A DNA stretch of 64,000 bases from an uncultured Porphyromonadaceae bacterium. Lineage in GTDB: Bacteria > Bacteroidota > Bacteroidia > Bacteroidales > Muribaculaceae. The position numbers were made by a program, and so were the translations under genes. Below are positions 54,533-62,312 of this stretch, piece after piece. Below the pieces are notes generated by a model that did no database searches, was not told the DNA's origin, and worked only from the letters and a program-made list of their open reading frames with translations. The stretch covers positions 27,319 through 91,318 of the forward strand of contig CABUVO010000017.1 in the NCBI GenBank assembly GCA_902495075.1, read 5' to 3'. Position 1 is the first letter of the stretch, and each line of letters begins with the position of its first letter.

Positions 54533-54918
54533 TGTAGATAACTACCAATAACTTTTTGCCTAAAAATTTGGAAATATGAGTTATTGAAGTTTGAGCAAAC
54601 TTTATTATCATGTTATCTACAGGGGGTATGATTGATTCTCAAACGGATGTGAACTTTATCAACATCCTGTAGACAATTGCAAAGTTAATAAAATCTTCAT
54701 TACGGAGAGTCGAAAACTGTAGAAAACCTCCCCTTCATCAGTAGATAAGTCTGATGAAAAGTGGTGAAGAACTATTCAATCGATATTATTGTGTATAAAA
54801 AAGAAGGATGGCTTATAAAAAATATCCTTAAATACTAAAATATCCTTATATAAGTTATTATGGTTTTATCTACAGACTTTTCAACAGTTTTTCGACAGTT
54901 ATCTACAACTTATCTACA
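54533..54918. other. Cluster of DnaA-box-like nonamers (candidate oriC or DnaA-regulated region)
   Basis: The nonamer TTATCTACA occurs at 54613-54621, 54866-54874, 54899-54907 and 54910-54918 on the plus strand and at 54533-54541 on the minus strand. TTATCAACA is at 54656-54664; weaker forms are at 54668-54676 (TTGTCTACA, minus), 54740-54748 (minus) and TTTTCAACA near 54878. Between them lie AT-rich stretches (54780-54865), suitable for unwinding. The 450-bp spacer has no gene. Local gene orientation does not switch here, and dnaA/dnaN are not near. Confidence 0.5.
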
Positions 54919-55509
54919 GCTTTTGCACGCGCCTTCGGGTGTGGGATCGGTCACTTTTACCGGTTTTCTATAGATATTGGTCATCATGTTTTCAAGATTA
55001 CGGGCTGCCTCCGAGCGTGCGCGACGTACTACACCTGTATCATAAAGCCGCTTTTTAGAGTTTGATTTTATCTTTGCCTTTACCATGTTGTCTTCTTCAT
55101 TTGTAAGTTTATTGCTGCGTAATGTTCCTAACAGACCTATGTTTTTTGTGTCTATCACTTCCCATGAATTAGGTTCGGTGGATTCATATAATTCCACTAT
55201 TTCCGGAGGGAGGGTTATGCGCACGGTATCTCCAACAGTGTCTATCTCCATTTTTTCCATATCGAAAGATACACTTCCGTTTTGTTTCTGAATACCGAAA
55301 ATAACCTTCTTGTTTATGGTGTCGAGCACGGGAACTTCACTATAGATATCCACCACGCATAACCTTGCCATGGTTTCTACATCGTTTATGCGCGCATCGC
55401 TTATATCTATACTTTTCTTCTCAGGAGATCTTAAAGAAAAATAAACTATGGCGGCAACAACAGCTGCCAGAACTATTACTATTATATATTTTATGATCTT
55501 GTTCATCAT
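54910..55509 (-). CDS. DUF4230 protein, membrane anchored
   Basis: A 199-residue protein with one N-terminal membrane helix (residues about 5-27) and an exported DUF4230 domain (about 40-190; IRITLPPEIVELYESTEPNSW with VDTKN-like strand, then a basic helical RSEAARNLENMM). It lies 8 bp after a second DUF4230 gene and ends in CKSC near the C-terminus. Its stop codon overlaps a DnaA-box-like nonamer. The family is widespread and uncharacterised; envelope location is inferred from the anchor. Confidence 0.8.
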   Translation of the reverse strand: MMNKIIKYIIVIVLAAVVAAIVYFSLRSPEKKSIDISDARINDVETMARLCVVDIYSEVPVLDTINKKVIFGIQKQNGSVSFDMEKMEIDTVGDTVRITLPPEIVELYESTEPNSWEVIDTKNIGLLGTLRSNKLTNEEDNMVKAKIKSNSKKRLYDTGVVRRARSEAARNLENMMTNIYRKPVKVTDPTPEGACKSCR

Positions 55510-55517
55510 TTAATAAG

Positions 55518-56081
55518 TTATTTAAATTCAATTGTTGCTGTATATCCCATTGAAGAGAAAAGACTCTCGAAGTAGCTTCTGGCTTTTCTTTTGGCATTTT
55601 CTACCAATTGTTTTTGGAAAACAGGATTTTCAGCAACTTCTTTTTTAAAGGAAGCATTTGCCTTCTCTTTAATTTCAGCTCTTTCTTTGGAATCAAGATC
55701 ACTTCGTAAAAGACCTATATTCTCATATTCTTTACGCATTTCCATATCTCTGCCTGTAATCTCAGTCTGAATAGGAGGTAATGTAATCTTGACTGTCATT
55801 TTGTCGTCATCAAACACTATGTCGTCTGCCTGAAGAGTTGATAAATCAATAAAGGCACGCATATAAGAATCGTAGGAATATACGGCAATGCGTTTGCCGA
55901 TAGTATACCAGTCGCTGCTCTCCATCTTTGCTGTTTTGGTTATAGACATGGAGGCAAGTATCATTTTATTGTTTGATCTTATTTCCTGAATAAGATCTGT
56001 CTGAAAAGTATTATCTTTTTTCTCACAAGATGTCAAGACAACGGCTATAACACTGCAAATGATTATCAATATTTTTCTCAT
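55518..56081 (-). CDS. DUF4230 lipoprotein
   Basis: A 187-residue paralogue of the downstream gene, with a type II signal peptide (lipobox LTSC, Cys19). The DUF4230 domain has IGKRIAVYSYDSYMRAFIDL and MTVKITLPPIQTEITGRD. With the anchored paralogue 8 bp downstream it likely forms an envelope pair, one in the outer-membrane or periplasmic leaflet and one in the inner membrane. Function unknown. Confidence 0.8.
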   Translation of the reverse strand: MRKILIIICSVIAVVLTSCEKKDNTFQTDLIQEIRSNNKMILASMSITKTAKMESSDWYTIGKRIAVYSYDSYMRAFIDLSTLQADDIVFDDDKMTVKITLPPIQTEITGRDMEMRKEYENIGLLRSDLDSKERAEIKEKANASFKKEVAENPVFQKQLVENAKRKARSYFESLFSSMGYTATIEFK

Positions 56082-56213
56082 ACCCCTTCGTTTTTAAGTA
56101 ATAATAATAACACTAACATAAAATTAAAGTTTCATAATAGATTAAACAACTAAAATTCATATAAATTTATTTAAAAGTTGTCAACATTTTAGCATAACAA
56201 TTGAAAACTCCGA

Positions 56214-56421
56214 TTTATCGGCCGCAGTCCGATAAACAGGTTAAAGGGTATAGGTAATAGGTTAAAGGAGAATTGGCGCGCCTCAACTATCCTTTGTTTG
56301 TGCTGCAGTTGTGAGCAAGCCGGAGCCCGGCACCCACAAGCAGATACGACTTGACACACACATTAGAGTCTTGCCAATTCACTCCCTTTTACCTCTTACC
56401 TTTTACTTTTTACTTTATAGG
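56214..56421. repeat. Inverted heptamer array, GGTTAAA flavour, with terminal palindrome
   Basis: The palindrome TTTATCGG/CCGATAAA (56214-56236) is followed by GGTTAAA, GGGTATA, GGTAATA, GGTTAAA, GGAGAAT (56239-56273). After a variable centre the other arm reads GCCAATT, CACTCCC, TTTTACC, TCTTACC, TTTTACT, TTTTACT (56373-56414). The junctions AATTGGCGCGCCTC and GAGTCTTGCCAATTC match the 16.5-kb copy. Confidence 0.8.
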
Positions 56422-56558
56422 ATTACTTTTTACCGTCTCTAACTCAATTCTATAAATGTGGAATATGAAACTGACCACTCTATTTTTAAACAAAAGTCAA
56501 GAAAAATGGCTTTTTTTAATAAAAAAAGGATTACAAACTGAAATATTTTTCCTTTTGT

Positions 56559-56589
56559 TTTGCAAAATATAAAATTTTATATATTTTTG
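56559..56589 (+). promoter_or_regulatory. Full-consensus promoter of predicted small RNA
   Basis: TTTG (56559-56562), 19 bp, then TATTTTTG (56582-56589, TAnnTTTG). Start predicted near 56595. No ORF follows. Confidence 0.75.
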
Positions 56590-56594
56590 CAATC

Positions 56595-56769
56595 GAAAAT
56601 AAGATATTTATAGAAAATAGTTTTACAGGTAATAATCATAAATCCGGTTGCTTCATCTTATAGTGAGCGACATTAAAGAGATTCGCAAAATTACTATATG
56701 AATAAGATGATTTGATTCAACCTAATTTTAATTTCTGAAAAGGGCCGATCGTTGAGATTAGCCCTTTTT
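56595..56769 (+). ncRNA. Predicted about 175-nt small RNA, unknown family
   Basis: The segment lies between a full-consensus promoter and an intrinsic terminator and has no ORF above a few codons. Internal stems: TCATCTTAT (56653-56661) with ATAAGATGA (56702-56710), and inside it GCGA (56667)/TCGC (56683). It lies alone between DUF4230 genes and polA, on the opposite strand to both. It does not obviously match 6S, tmRNA, SRP or RNase P RNA. Confidence 0.55.
56738..56769 (+). terminator. Terminator of predicted small RNA
   Basis: AAAAGGGC (56738-56745) pairs with GCCCTTTT (56761-56768) across a 15-nt loop, in a T-rich tail. Confidence 0.75.
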
Positions 56770-56784
56770 ATTAATTTTAAATTT

Positions 56785-56853
56785 TTAATGTGTAATGTGA
56801 AATTATTAGCGGCAATGAATTTAACATTAAACATTTAAAATTACACATTCTAT
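56785..56853. repeat. Inverted heptamer array, ATGTGTA flavour (upstream of polA stop)
   Basis: The left arm holds TTTAATG, TGTAATG, TGAAATT. The right arm (56822-56853) holds AACATTA, AACATTT, AAAATTA, CACATTC. It ends 2 bp before the polA stop codon and could act as its terminator when read leftwards. Confidence 0.65.
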
Positions 56854-56854
56854 A

Positions 56855-59650
56855 TTAGTGTGCATCCAGCCAGTTGTCGGCAACTCCGCAAGAGGCGGTA
56901 AGTGTGACGCGTCCGTGGTAAGCCGCCTCCATCAAGCGTTCCACCATCTCCTGCATTGCCGGCAGCTCCTCGGGAACTACATCGAAGTTCAACTCATCGT
57001 GCACCTGCATTATCATTCGTGACTTCATGCCTTTCTCCCGCATTTCGTGTGATATATCCACCATAGCACGTTTGATAATATCCGCAGCAGATCCCTGAAT
57101 TGGCGCGTTGATGGCGTTTCTTTCGGCATAACCACGCACCACCGGATTCTTTGAATTGATATCCGGGAGATATCTTTTTCTACCCATGCGTGTCACCACA
57201 TAACCGTTTTCTCGTGCCTGTTCCACCGAATCAGACATATATTTATGTATGGTGGGGAAAGTTTCGAAATATGAATCTATGATATCCTTGGCTTCGGAAC
57301 GCGGAATATTCAGCCTTGTGGAAAGACCGAAAGCTGAAATGCCATAAATAATGCCGAAATTGGCTGTCTTGGCCTTACGTCGTTCATTGTCGGATACTTC
57401 CTCCGGTGTCTTGTGATATATTTTTGCCGCGGTGATGGCGTGTATGTCATCACCATGTTTGAAGGCATCAAGCATGGTTTCATCGTCAGCAAAATCCGCT
57501 ACAAGACGAAGTTCGATCTGTGAATAATCCGCTGAAAGGAATAGATGCCCCGGATCGGCAATAAAAGCACGACGTATTTCTCGCCCTTCGTCATCACGCA
57601 CAGGTATGTTCTGCAGGTTCGGAGCTGTTGAGGATATTCTTCCGGTGGCAGTTACTGTCTGATTGTAATTGGTGTGAACCTTTCCCGTTTCCGGGTTTAT
57701 AGCTGCAGGCAATGCGGTGAGATAGGTGGTATATAATTTTTTGAGGGCTCGGAATTCCATTATTTTGGAAACTATTGGATGTTTGCTCACAAGCTTTTCA
57801 AGCACATCCTCACTTGTGGAATACTGTCCTGTCTTTGTCTTTTTTGCTTTGGGGTCAAGTTCAAGTTTATCAAAGAGTATCTCTCCTACTTTTGATGGAG
57901 AACCAACATTGAAAGTTTCTCCTGCCATTTCGCATACTTCCCTTTCAAGAGTGTTGATGCGTTTTTCCATATTCTGGGCAGCCTCATTCAGCGCGTTTAC
58001 ATCGATACGCACGCCCGTTAGTTCCATATCTGCGAGAACGCGCACCAGAGGAAGTTCAAGATCATAGAGCAAACCCTGCATATCTTCTTTTTTTATTTCC
58101 TCTTCAAGCGGTTTTTGGAGACGGAGGGCTATGTCGGCATTCTCACAAGCCCAGGGAGTGAGCTGATCCTGTTCCACTTCTTTTGCACTCCATATCTTGG
58201 TGCCACGACGTGAGGAGGATGTTCCGGGATTGGGAATCATTTCATAATTAAGGTATGTTACAGAAAGATTCTCGAGAGAATGTCTCATTTCCGGCTGAAG
58301 GATGTAATGTGCCAGTGAGACATCAAAATAATTCACCAAAGGATCCGCATTATCTTTTCGGGCACGGGAAGCCACCACATAATCGCGTTTTGCATTGGAA
58401 CTCACCTTCATTATGTCTCCGCGAGCCATAAGGTCGAGGATCCAGGCTTTCCCCTCTTCGAATGAAGCAGGGAGATAAGCAGCTGTTCTCTCACCGAAGG
58501 CTATTGCCGTTCCTATCCATTCTGCTGATACCTCGTTCTCGCCATCTGCTATTAAGAAAAGGCCGCAACTCTTGGCACCTTCCCCTTTCTTAGCAAATTC
58601 ATGTAATTTATCAGGAGTGTCAATTAATTCATAATCAGTATCCGAGAGCGACACGCGTTGAGTAGGCTCAGGAACCACTGCGGCATTATCGAGTTCATAA
58701 TCATCAAAGAGAGATAAAGTTCCGTCTGATTGTTTCGGTTTTTGGGCGGTAATGAAGGGTTTTTCTTCTGCATTGATTCTTCTTCCTACCCTATCAATAA
58801 GAGTCTTGAATTCCAGTTCTTTGAAAATAGCGAAGAGTTTTTCACGATCGGCAGGTTTGCGCTGGAGATCGGAAATTTCAACGTCGACCGGCACATCAGT
58901 GCAGATTGTGGCAAGATATTTGGAAAATAGGATCTGCTCTTTATTCTCTTCAACCTTCTTTTTAAGCGCACCCTTGAGTTTGTCGGTGCGAAGCACAAGG
59001 TTGTCGACACTATCAAAATCATTGATAAGTTTGATTGCGGTCTTTTCTCCCACGCCGGGACATCCCGGGATGTTGTCAATCTTGTCACCCATCAGAGCAA
59101 GCAGATCAATCACCTGCGAAGTGCGTTTGATTCCATAACGTTCGCACACCTCTTTTTCTCCGCGTATTTCGAAATCCTGACCGCGGTATGATGGTTTGTA
59201 TTGCAGAATCGAAGGACTCACAAGTTGACCGAAATCTTTGTCGGGGGTCATCATATAAGTGGTGAAATTCTCCTTCTCGGCGCGTCGTGCGAGTGTTCCG
59301 ATCACGTCGTCCGCTTCATAACCCGCCACTTCTACCACAGGTATATTATATGCCTTTACTATCTCCTTTATAATAGGTACCGATAGTTTTATATCTTCCG
59401 GGGTTGATTCGCGCTCACCCTTGTATTGTTCGAATGCTTCGTTACGGAATGTAGGTCCGGCAGGATCGAAACATACCGCGATATGTGAAGGATTCTCTTT
59501 GCGGAGCACTTCCTCCAGAGTGTTGACAAATCCGAAGATTGCGGATGTATTGAATCCTGACTGGGTTATACGCGGCATACGTATCAGAGCGTAATAAGCA
59601 CGAAAAATCAGCGCGTACGCATCAAGAAGGAATAATCTTTTCTGCTCCAT
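56855..59650 (-). CDS. polA: DNA polymerase I, proofreading domain apparently degenerate
   Basis: A 931-residue Pol I. The 5'-3' exonuclease domain covers about 1-290 (TPDKDFGQLVS, LMGDKIDNIPGCPGVGEKTA). The polymerase domain covers about 520-931 with motif A FLSADYSQIELRL, motif B RRKAKTANFGIIYG and motif C MQVHDELNFDV. The middle 3'-5' exonuclease-like domain lacks the DxE of motif I: the usual DTETT-type strand reads CGLFLIADGENE. NAKRDYVVAS and YILQPEMRHSLENL remain. Proofreading is therefore probably absent. Gap filling and Okazaki maturation functions look intact. Confidence 0.96.
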   Translation of the reverse strand: MEQKRLFLLDAYALIFRAYYALIRMPRITQSGFNTSAIFGFVNTLEEVLRKENPSHIAVCFDPAGPTFRNEAFEQYKGERESTPEDIKLSVPIIKEIVKAYNIPVVEVAGYEADDVIGTLARRAEKENFTTYMMTPDKDFGQLVSPSILQYKPSYRGQDFEIRGEKEVCERYGIKRTSQVIDLLALMGDKIDNIPGCPGVGEKTAIKLINDFDSVDNLVLRTDKLKGALKKKVEENKEQILFSKYLATICTDVPVDVEISDLQRKPADREKLFAIFKELEFKTLIDRVGRRINAEEKPFITAQKPKQSDGTLSLFDDYELDNAAVVPEPTQRVSLSDTDYELIDTPDKLHEFAKKGEGAKSCGLFLIADGENEVSAEWIGTAIAFGERTAAYLPASFEEGKAWILDLMARGDIMKVSSNAKRDYVVASRARKDNADPLVNYFDVSLAHYILQPEMRHSLENLSVTYLNYEMIPNPGTSSSRRGTKIWSAKEVEQDQLTPWACENADIALRLQKPLEEEIKKEDMQGLLYDLELPLVRVLADMELTGVRIDVNALNEAAQNMEKRINTLEREVCEMAGETFNVGSPSKVGEILFDKLELDPKAKKTKTGQYSTSEDVLEKLVSKHPIVSKIMEFRALKKLYTTYLTALPAAINPETGKVHTNYNQTVTATGRISSTAPNLQNIPVRDDEGREIRRAFIADPGHLFLSADYSQIELRLVADFADDETMLDAFKHGDDIHAITAAKIYHKTPEEVSDNERRKAKTANFGIIYGISAFGLSTRLNIPRSEAKDIIDSYFETFPTIHKYMSDSVEQARENGYVVTRMGRKRYLPDINSKNPVVRGYAERNAINAPIQGSAADIIKRAMVDISHEMREKGMKSRMIMQVHDELNFDVVPEELPAMQEMVERLMEAAYHGRVTLTASCGVADNWLDAH

Positions 59651-59698
59651 GGCGGCTATATAATAAATGAACTGACAAATATATTAACAAATATATAA

Positions 59699-59728
59699 CA
59701 AAAAAACGGCTTCCCCAACGGAAGCCGT
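59699..59728 (-). terminator. Terminator of the TPR lipoprotein gene
   Basis: ACGGCTTCC (59706-59714) and GGAAGCCGT (59720-59728) form a perfect 9-bp stem with a 5-nt loop. On the minus strand it is followed by a T-run (A6 at 59701-59706 on plus). It lies 26 bp after the stop. Confidence 0.85.
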
Positions 59729-59754
59729 CTCATTTATTCCTTTTTCAATAAATT

Positions 59755-61437
59755 TTAGAGATAGGAAAGGTTGTATTTTGCAAACTCGAGATCACTCTTC
59801 GCACGGTTGAGAAGTGATTTGTCGAGTTTCACAGCTTGACGGAGGTTGCTCATAACCATGTTCTCATTGTTAGTGCGTGCTCCAAGGATTGCAGTCAGAT
59901 AGTAAGTGGTAGCATCCGGGCTCTTGATTGATGCAAGAGTGGATTTGGCAGCTGAATAATCTTGAGAAAGGATCTGTGCAAGAGCGGCGTTGTTGGTTTT
60001 TGAATCACCGAATGTGCGCACAGCCTTTGCGAGGTCACCCTGGGTAAGGTAGTAAACACCGAGTGCATCGGCGGCCTCAGGCACACCGGCTGCTGCACCG
60101 ATCTGCTCCTGAGCTTTTGCATAGTCATGGTTAACCATAGAGATAAGACCAAGGTTCATCTCAGGCTCTTTTGCAGAAGGATTCAGACGGAGAGCGTGTT
60201 CGAAGTTTGATTTTGCACCTGCGTAGTCACCAGCAACATACTGAGTAAGACCGAGGTCATTGAATGTGCGGTAATCTTTAGGATAAAGCTCGGCAGCCTT
60301 GTTGTAGACTTCCATTTTCTTGGTGTTGTCATCGGTAAGGGTAGCGATGTAGAGAATCTCGTCAACAGTCAGCTCTTTGGGGTTGGTGTTGAAAAGCTGG
60401 ATGAGTTCCTGATCGCTCTTGCCGATAACGTTGATGGATGCCATCACGCGTGAATAACGGAGCTGGGGGAGAATCTGGTCAGCAAGTTCGTTGAACACTG
60501 AAGAAAGGTTGCGGATCTCCTGCTCGCGCTGTTCGGGATCGGGATACATCTTGAGAACGCTGAGGATAAGCTCCTTATCCTGAATGTTGCTCTTCTCTAC
60601 GAGTTTCTGGAAACCTTCCCAGTCTTCGGGAGTGAATGAAGAAGTAAGCTCGCCAAATTCTGTTATCTTATCTTTCTTAAGCTGGTTTTCCATATATTTG
60701 GTAGTGTTGGCTTCACGTTTCTCAGCGAGCTGAGTGTTGAAGTTGAGAGTACCATCGGGAGAAGCGTAAGAGTTTACGGTAATGCCGGCGATTTCCTGGT
60801 TGGCGGCAGCATTGGCTTCCTGCAGACGTTTGTTGAGGTCGATGTAATCAGCCTTGTCAGTCTGGTTGGCGCGGATGTTTGCCTGGTTGATGAGGAAGTG
60901 GATATCAGCGGAATATTTCTCATTGATTACACGCTGGAAGTTATCCTTGGCAACAGCCGGAGTCACTGTCTTTGCAGAAGCGAGTGTGGAAGTTGCGACA
61001 ACTCCATAACCGACTTTCACGCGAGGAAGGGCATACATTTTGCCATTCTGGTCAACTGCGAAATCAAGATAGAGGTCGCTCTTTGCCATAGCAGCCTGAT
61101 AAGCTACATTGAAAGGAATGGTAACTGTGCCACCCTCTTTGTAGTTAACCACCTGACCGTTGGCGCGAACATTCTCACCCTGAATCATCACAGGCTGAGC
61201 TGCAGACTCGCCATTGTTCCATGTGATCACAGGAGTAGCGGTGACTTTTGCATTCTTGACCATAAATTTGGCAGGAATCTTACCGGTTATAGTACCCGGC
61301 ACATTCTCACCTACAGTCTCCAGAGGAGTGGGAACTGTTGTAAAGAAATCACTTTTAAACTGACCGAGTTTTTTAGAGCAGCCTGTCATGCCGACAACTG
61401 CAACTCCCAAAGCCAGATAAAATAATTTTTTGTTCAT
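59755..61437 (-). CDS. TPR/OmpA-like outer-membrane lipoprotein
   Basis: A 560-residue lipoprotein (lipobox GMTGC, Cys20). The N-terminal beta-rich region is at about 25-165. An OmpA-C-like segment follows (about 170-260, IHFLINQANIRANQTDK, GITVNSYASPDG, LAEKREANTTKYM), then TPRs at about 370-530 (LYPKDYRTFNDLGLTQYVAG, LRLNPSAKEPEMNLGL). This combination is seen in abundant Bacteroidetes envelope proteins. The codons and strong terminator suggest high expression. It may bind peptidoglycan; that is inference. A 66-bp inverted-repeat element lies 57 bp upstream of its start. Confidence 0.85.
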   Translation of the reverse strand: MNKKLFYLALGVAVVGMTGCSKKLGQFKSDFFTTVPTPLETVGENVPGTITGKIPAKFMVKNAKVTATPVITWNNGESAAQPVMIQGENVRANGQVVNYKEGGTVTIPFNVAYQAAMAKSDLYLDFAVDQNGKMYALPRVKVGYGVVATSTLASAKTVTPAVAKDNFQRVINEKYSADIHFLINQANIRANQTDKADYIDLNKRLQEANAAANQEIAGITVNSYASPDGTLNFNTQLAEKREANTTKYMENQLKKDKITEFGELTSSFTPEDWEGFQKLVEKSNIQDKELILSVLKMYPDPEQREQEIRNLSSVFNELADQILPQLRYSRVMASINVIGKSDQELIQLFNTNPKELTVDEILYIATLTDDNTKKMEVYNKAAELYPKDYRTFNDLGLTQYVAGDYAGAKSNFEHALRLNPSAKEPEMNLGLISMVNHDYAKAQEQIGAAAGVPEAADALGVYYLTQGDLAKAVRTFGDSKTNNAALAQILSQDYSAAKSTLASIKSPDATTYYLTAILGARTNNENMVMSNLRQAVKLDKSLLNRAKSDLEFAKYNLSYL

Positions 61438-61493
61438 GATTTTTTGAAATTTTATGAAGTGTGTGAAAAATGATTATTGTAAAATTGCTGTAA

Positions 61494-61559
61494 AAACTGT
61501 TTAAATTTATTTTCGGGGAAATTTGAAAGGTATTTCTTCATAATAAATTTAAAAAGTTT
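61494..61559. repeat. 66-bp MITE-like inverted-repeat element
   Basis: AAACTGTTTAAATTTATT (61494-61511) and AATAAATTTAAAAAGTTT (61542-61559) are inverted with one mismatch in 18. The inner TTCGGGGAAATTTGAAAGG resembles the inner edge of the 45.6-kb element. It lies in the leader/promoter region of the lipoprotein gene. Confidence 0.65.
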
Positions 61560-61748
61560 ATGAATAACTTCATAGTGAGAAGTGTGTGAGTCAATGTGTT
61601 TTAGCATGGTAAAACTATGGAATCGCAAATTCCCACTTTTTCAAGATGTAAAGATAGATAAAAAACTCAAATTTACCAACTAAAACCATCTATTTATACA
61701 TTTCCACTCCTGTTATTTTCAAGTTCTTTTAAAATGAACAGTTTGCTA

Positions 61749-61818
61749 TTAAGTATGATTCGCAAATTAGTTAGATGCATTGACTAAATACATTAAATAA
61801 TTTAGGTGTCATACTTAA
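61749..61818. repeat. TTAAGTATGA-ended palindromic element, copy 2
   Basis: TTAAGTATGA (61749-61758) and TCATACTTAA (61809-61818) are perfect 10-bp inverted ends. The inner TTCGCAAATTAGTTAGATGCAT matches copy 1 at 53436 with two substitutions and one indel. Confidence 0.7.
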
Positions 61819-61925
61819 CATAACATGTCTTTTATTTCTATTCTTATTTTTCGTGAACAAAATATGAGAATAAATAGGATTAAGAGAGGTTAAATTGCGA
61901 ATAAATAAAAGAAAATGAAAAAAAA

Positions 61926-61957
61926 TTTGGATAATAATGAAAAAGATAGTAACTTTG
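61926..61957 (+). promoter_or_regulatory. Promoter of tRNA-Lys
   Basis: TTTG (61926-61929), 20 bp, TAACTTTG (61950-61957). Transcription would start about 40 bp before the tRNA. Confidence 0.75.
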
Positions 61958-62004
61958 CACCGCAAAAAGGACGTGGATACCATGTATCCTTGATTCTAAA
62001 GCAT

Positions 62005-62077
62005 GACTCCGTGGCTCAGTTGGTAGAGCAAATGACTCTTAATCATTGGGTCGTGGGTTCGAGCCCCACCGGGGTCA
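62005..62077 (+). tRNA. tRNA-Lys (anticodon CTT)
   Basis: A 73-nt cloverleaf: acceptor GACTCCG/CGGGGTC with one T-G pair, anticodon stem AATGA/TCATT around loop CTCTTAA with anticodon CTT, T arm GTGGG-TTCGAGC-CCCAC, discriminator A. CCA is not encoded (ACTA follows). Confidence 0.96.
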
Positions 62078-62100
62078 CTAATAAAAATCACCAAAAGTGG

Positions 62101-62140
62101 AAAATCGCTGAAAATCAAGCATTTTCAGCGATTTTTATTT
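62101..62140 (+). terminator. Terminator of tRNA-Lys
   Basis: A perfect 15-bp stem, AAAATCGCTGAAAAT (62101-62115) with ATTTTCAGCGATTTT (62121-62135), a 5-nt loop CAAGC and a T-rich tail. Confidence 0.9.
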
Positions 62141-62188
62141 TGTCCGAATCTCCAGAAATCGGCAAAATATAGCAGTCTGCGGTGTACA

Positions 62189-62312
62189 AATCGGGAACAG
62201 TCCGAGAAAAATTAATTTTGTTCCCGATTGAAGAGGCAAGTATTTGATATACGGAATGATACGGTATCGCAACTTGCCTGAAAACAGACTGTTTTTCGGT
62301 GATTTTCCGAAA
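62189..62312. other. Consecutive hairpins downstream of tRNA-Lys
   Basis: Three stems follow in order: AATCGGGAACA (62189-62199)/TGTTCCCGATT (62219-62229), AGGCAAGT (62234-62241)/ACTTGCCT (62272-62279), and TTTTCGG (62292)/CCGAAAA (ending 62312). No ORF. The rest of the 62078-62703 spacer shows only a TTTGAGAATC direct repeat (near 62370 and 62404) and the promoter of the next gene. Confidence 0.5.

Noticed and set aside
54460..54920. Proof of oriC from strand composition
   Set aside because: Hand counts on a few lines gave mixed G versus C values on both sides; without a full skew calculation I do not claim an origin.
56595..56769. 6S RNA at the predicted small RNA locus
   Set aside because: 5' and 3' ends do not pair into the long closing stem with central bubble, and the 3' end is a terminator hairpin.
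61771..61983. 70-codon minus-strand frame near tRNA-Lys
   Set aside because: Covers the palindromic element and the tRNA promoter; composition is that of AT-rich spacer.
62005..62077. tRNA-Lys as an attachment site of an integrated element
   Set aside because: No direct repeat of the tRNA 3' end was found downstream within the window and no integrase is visible.
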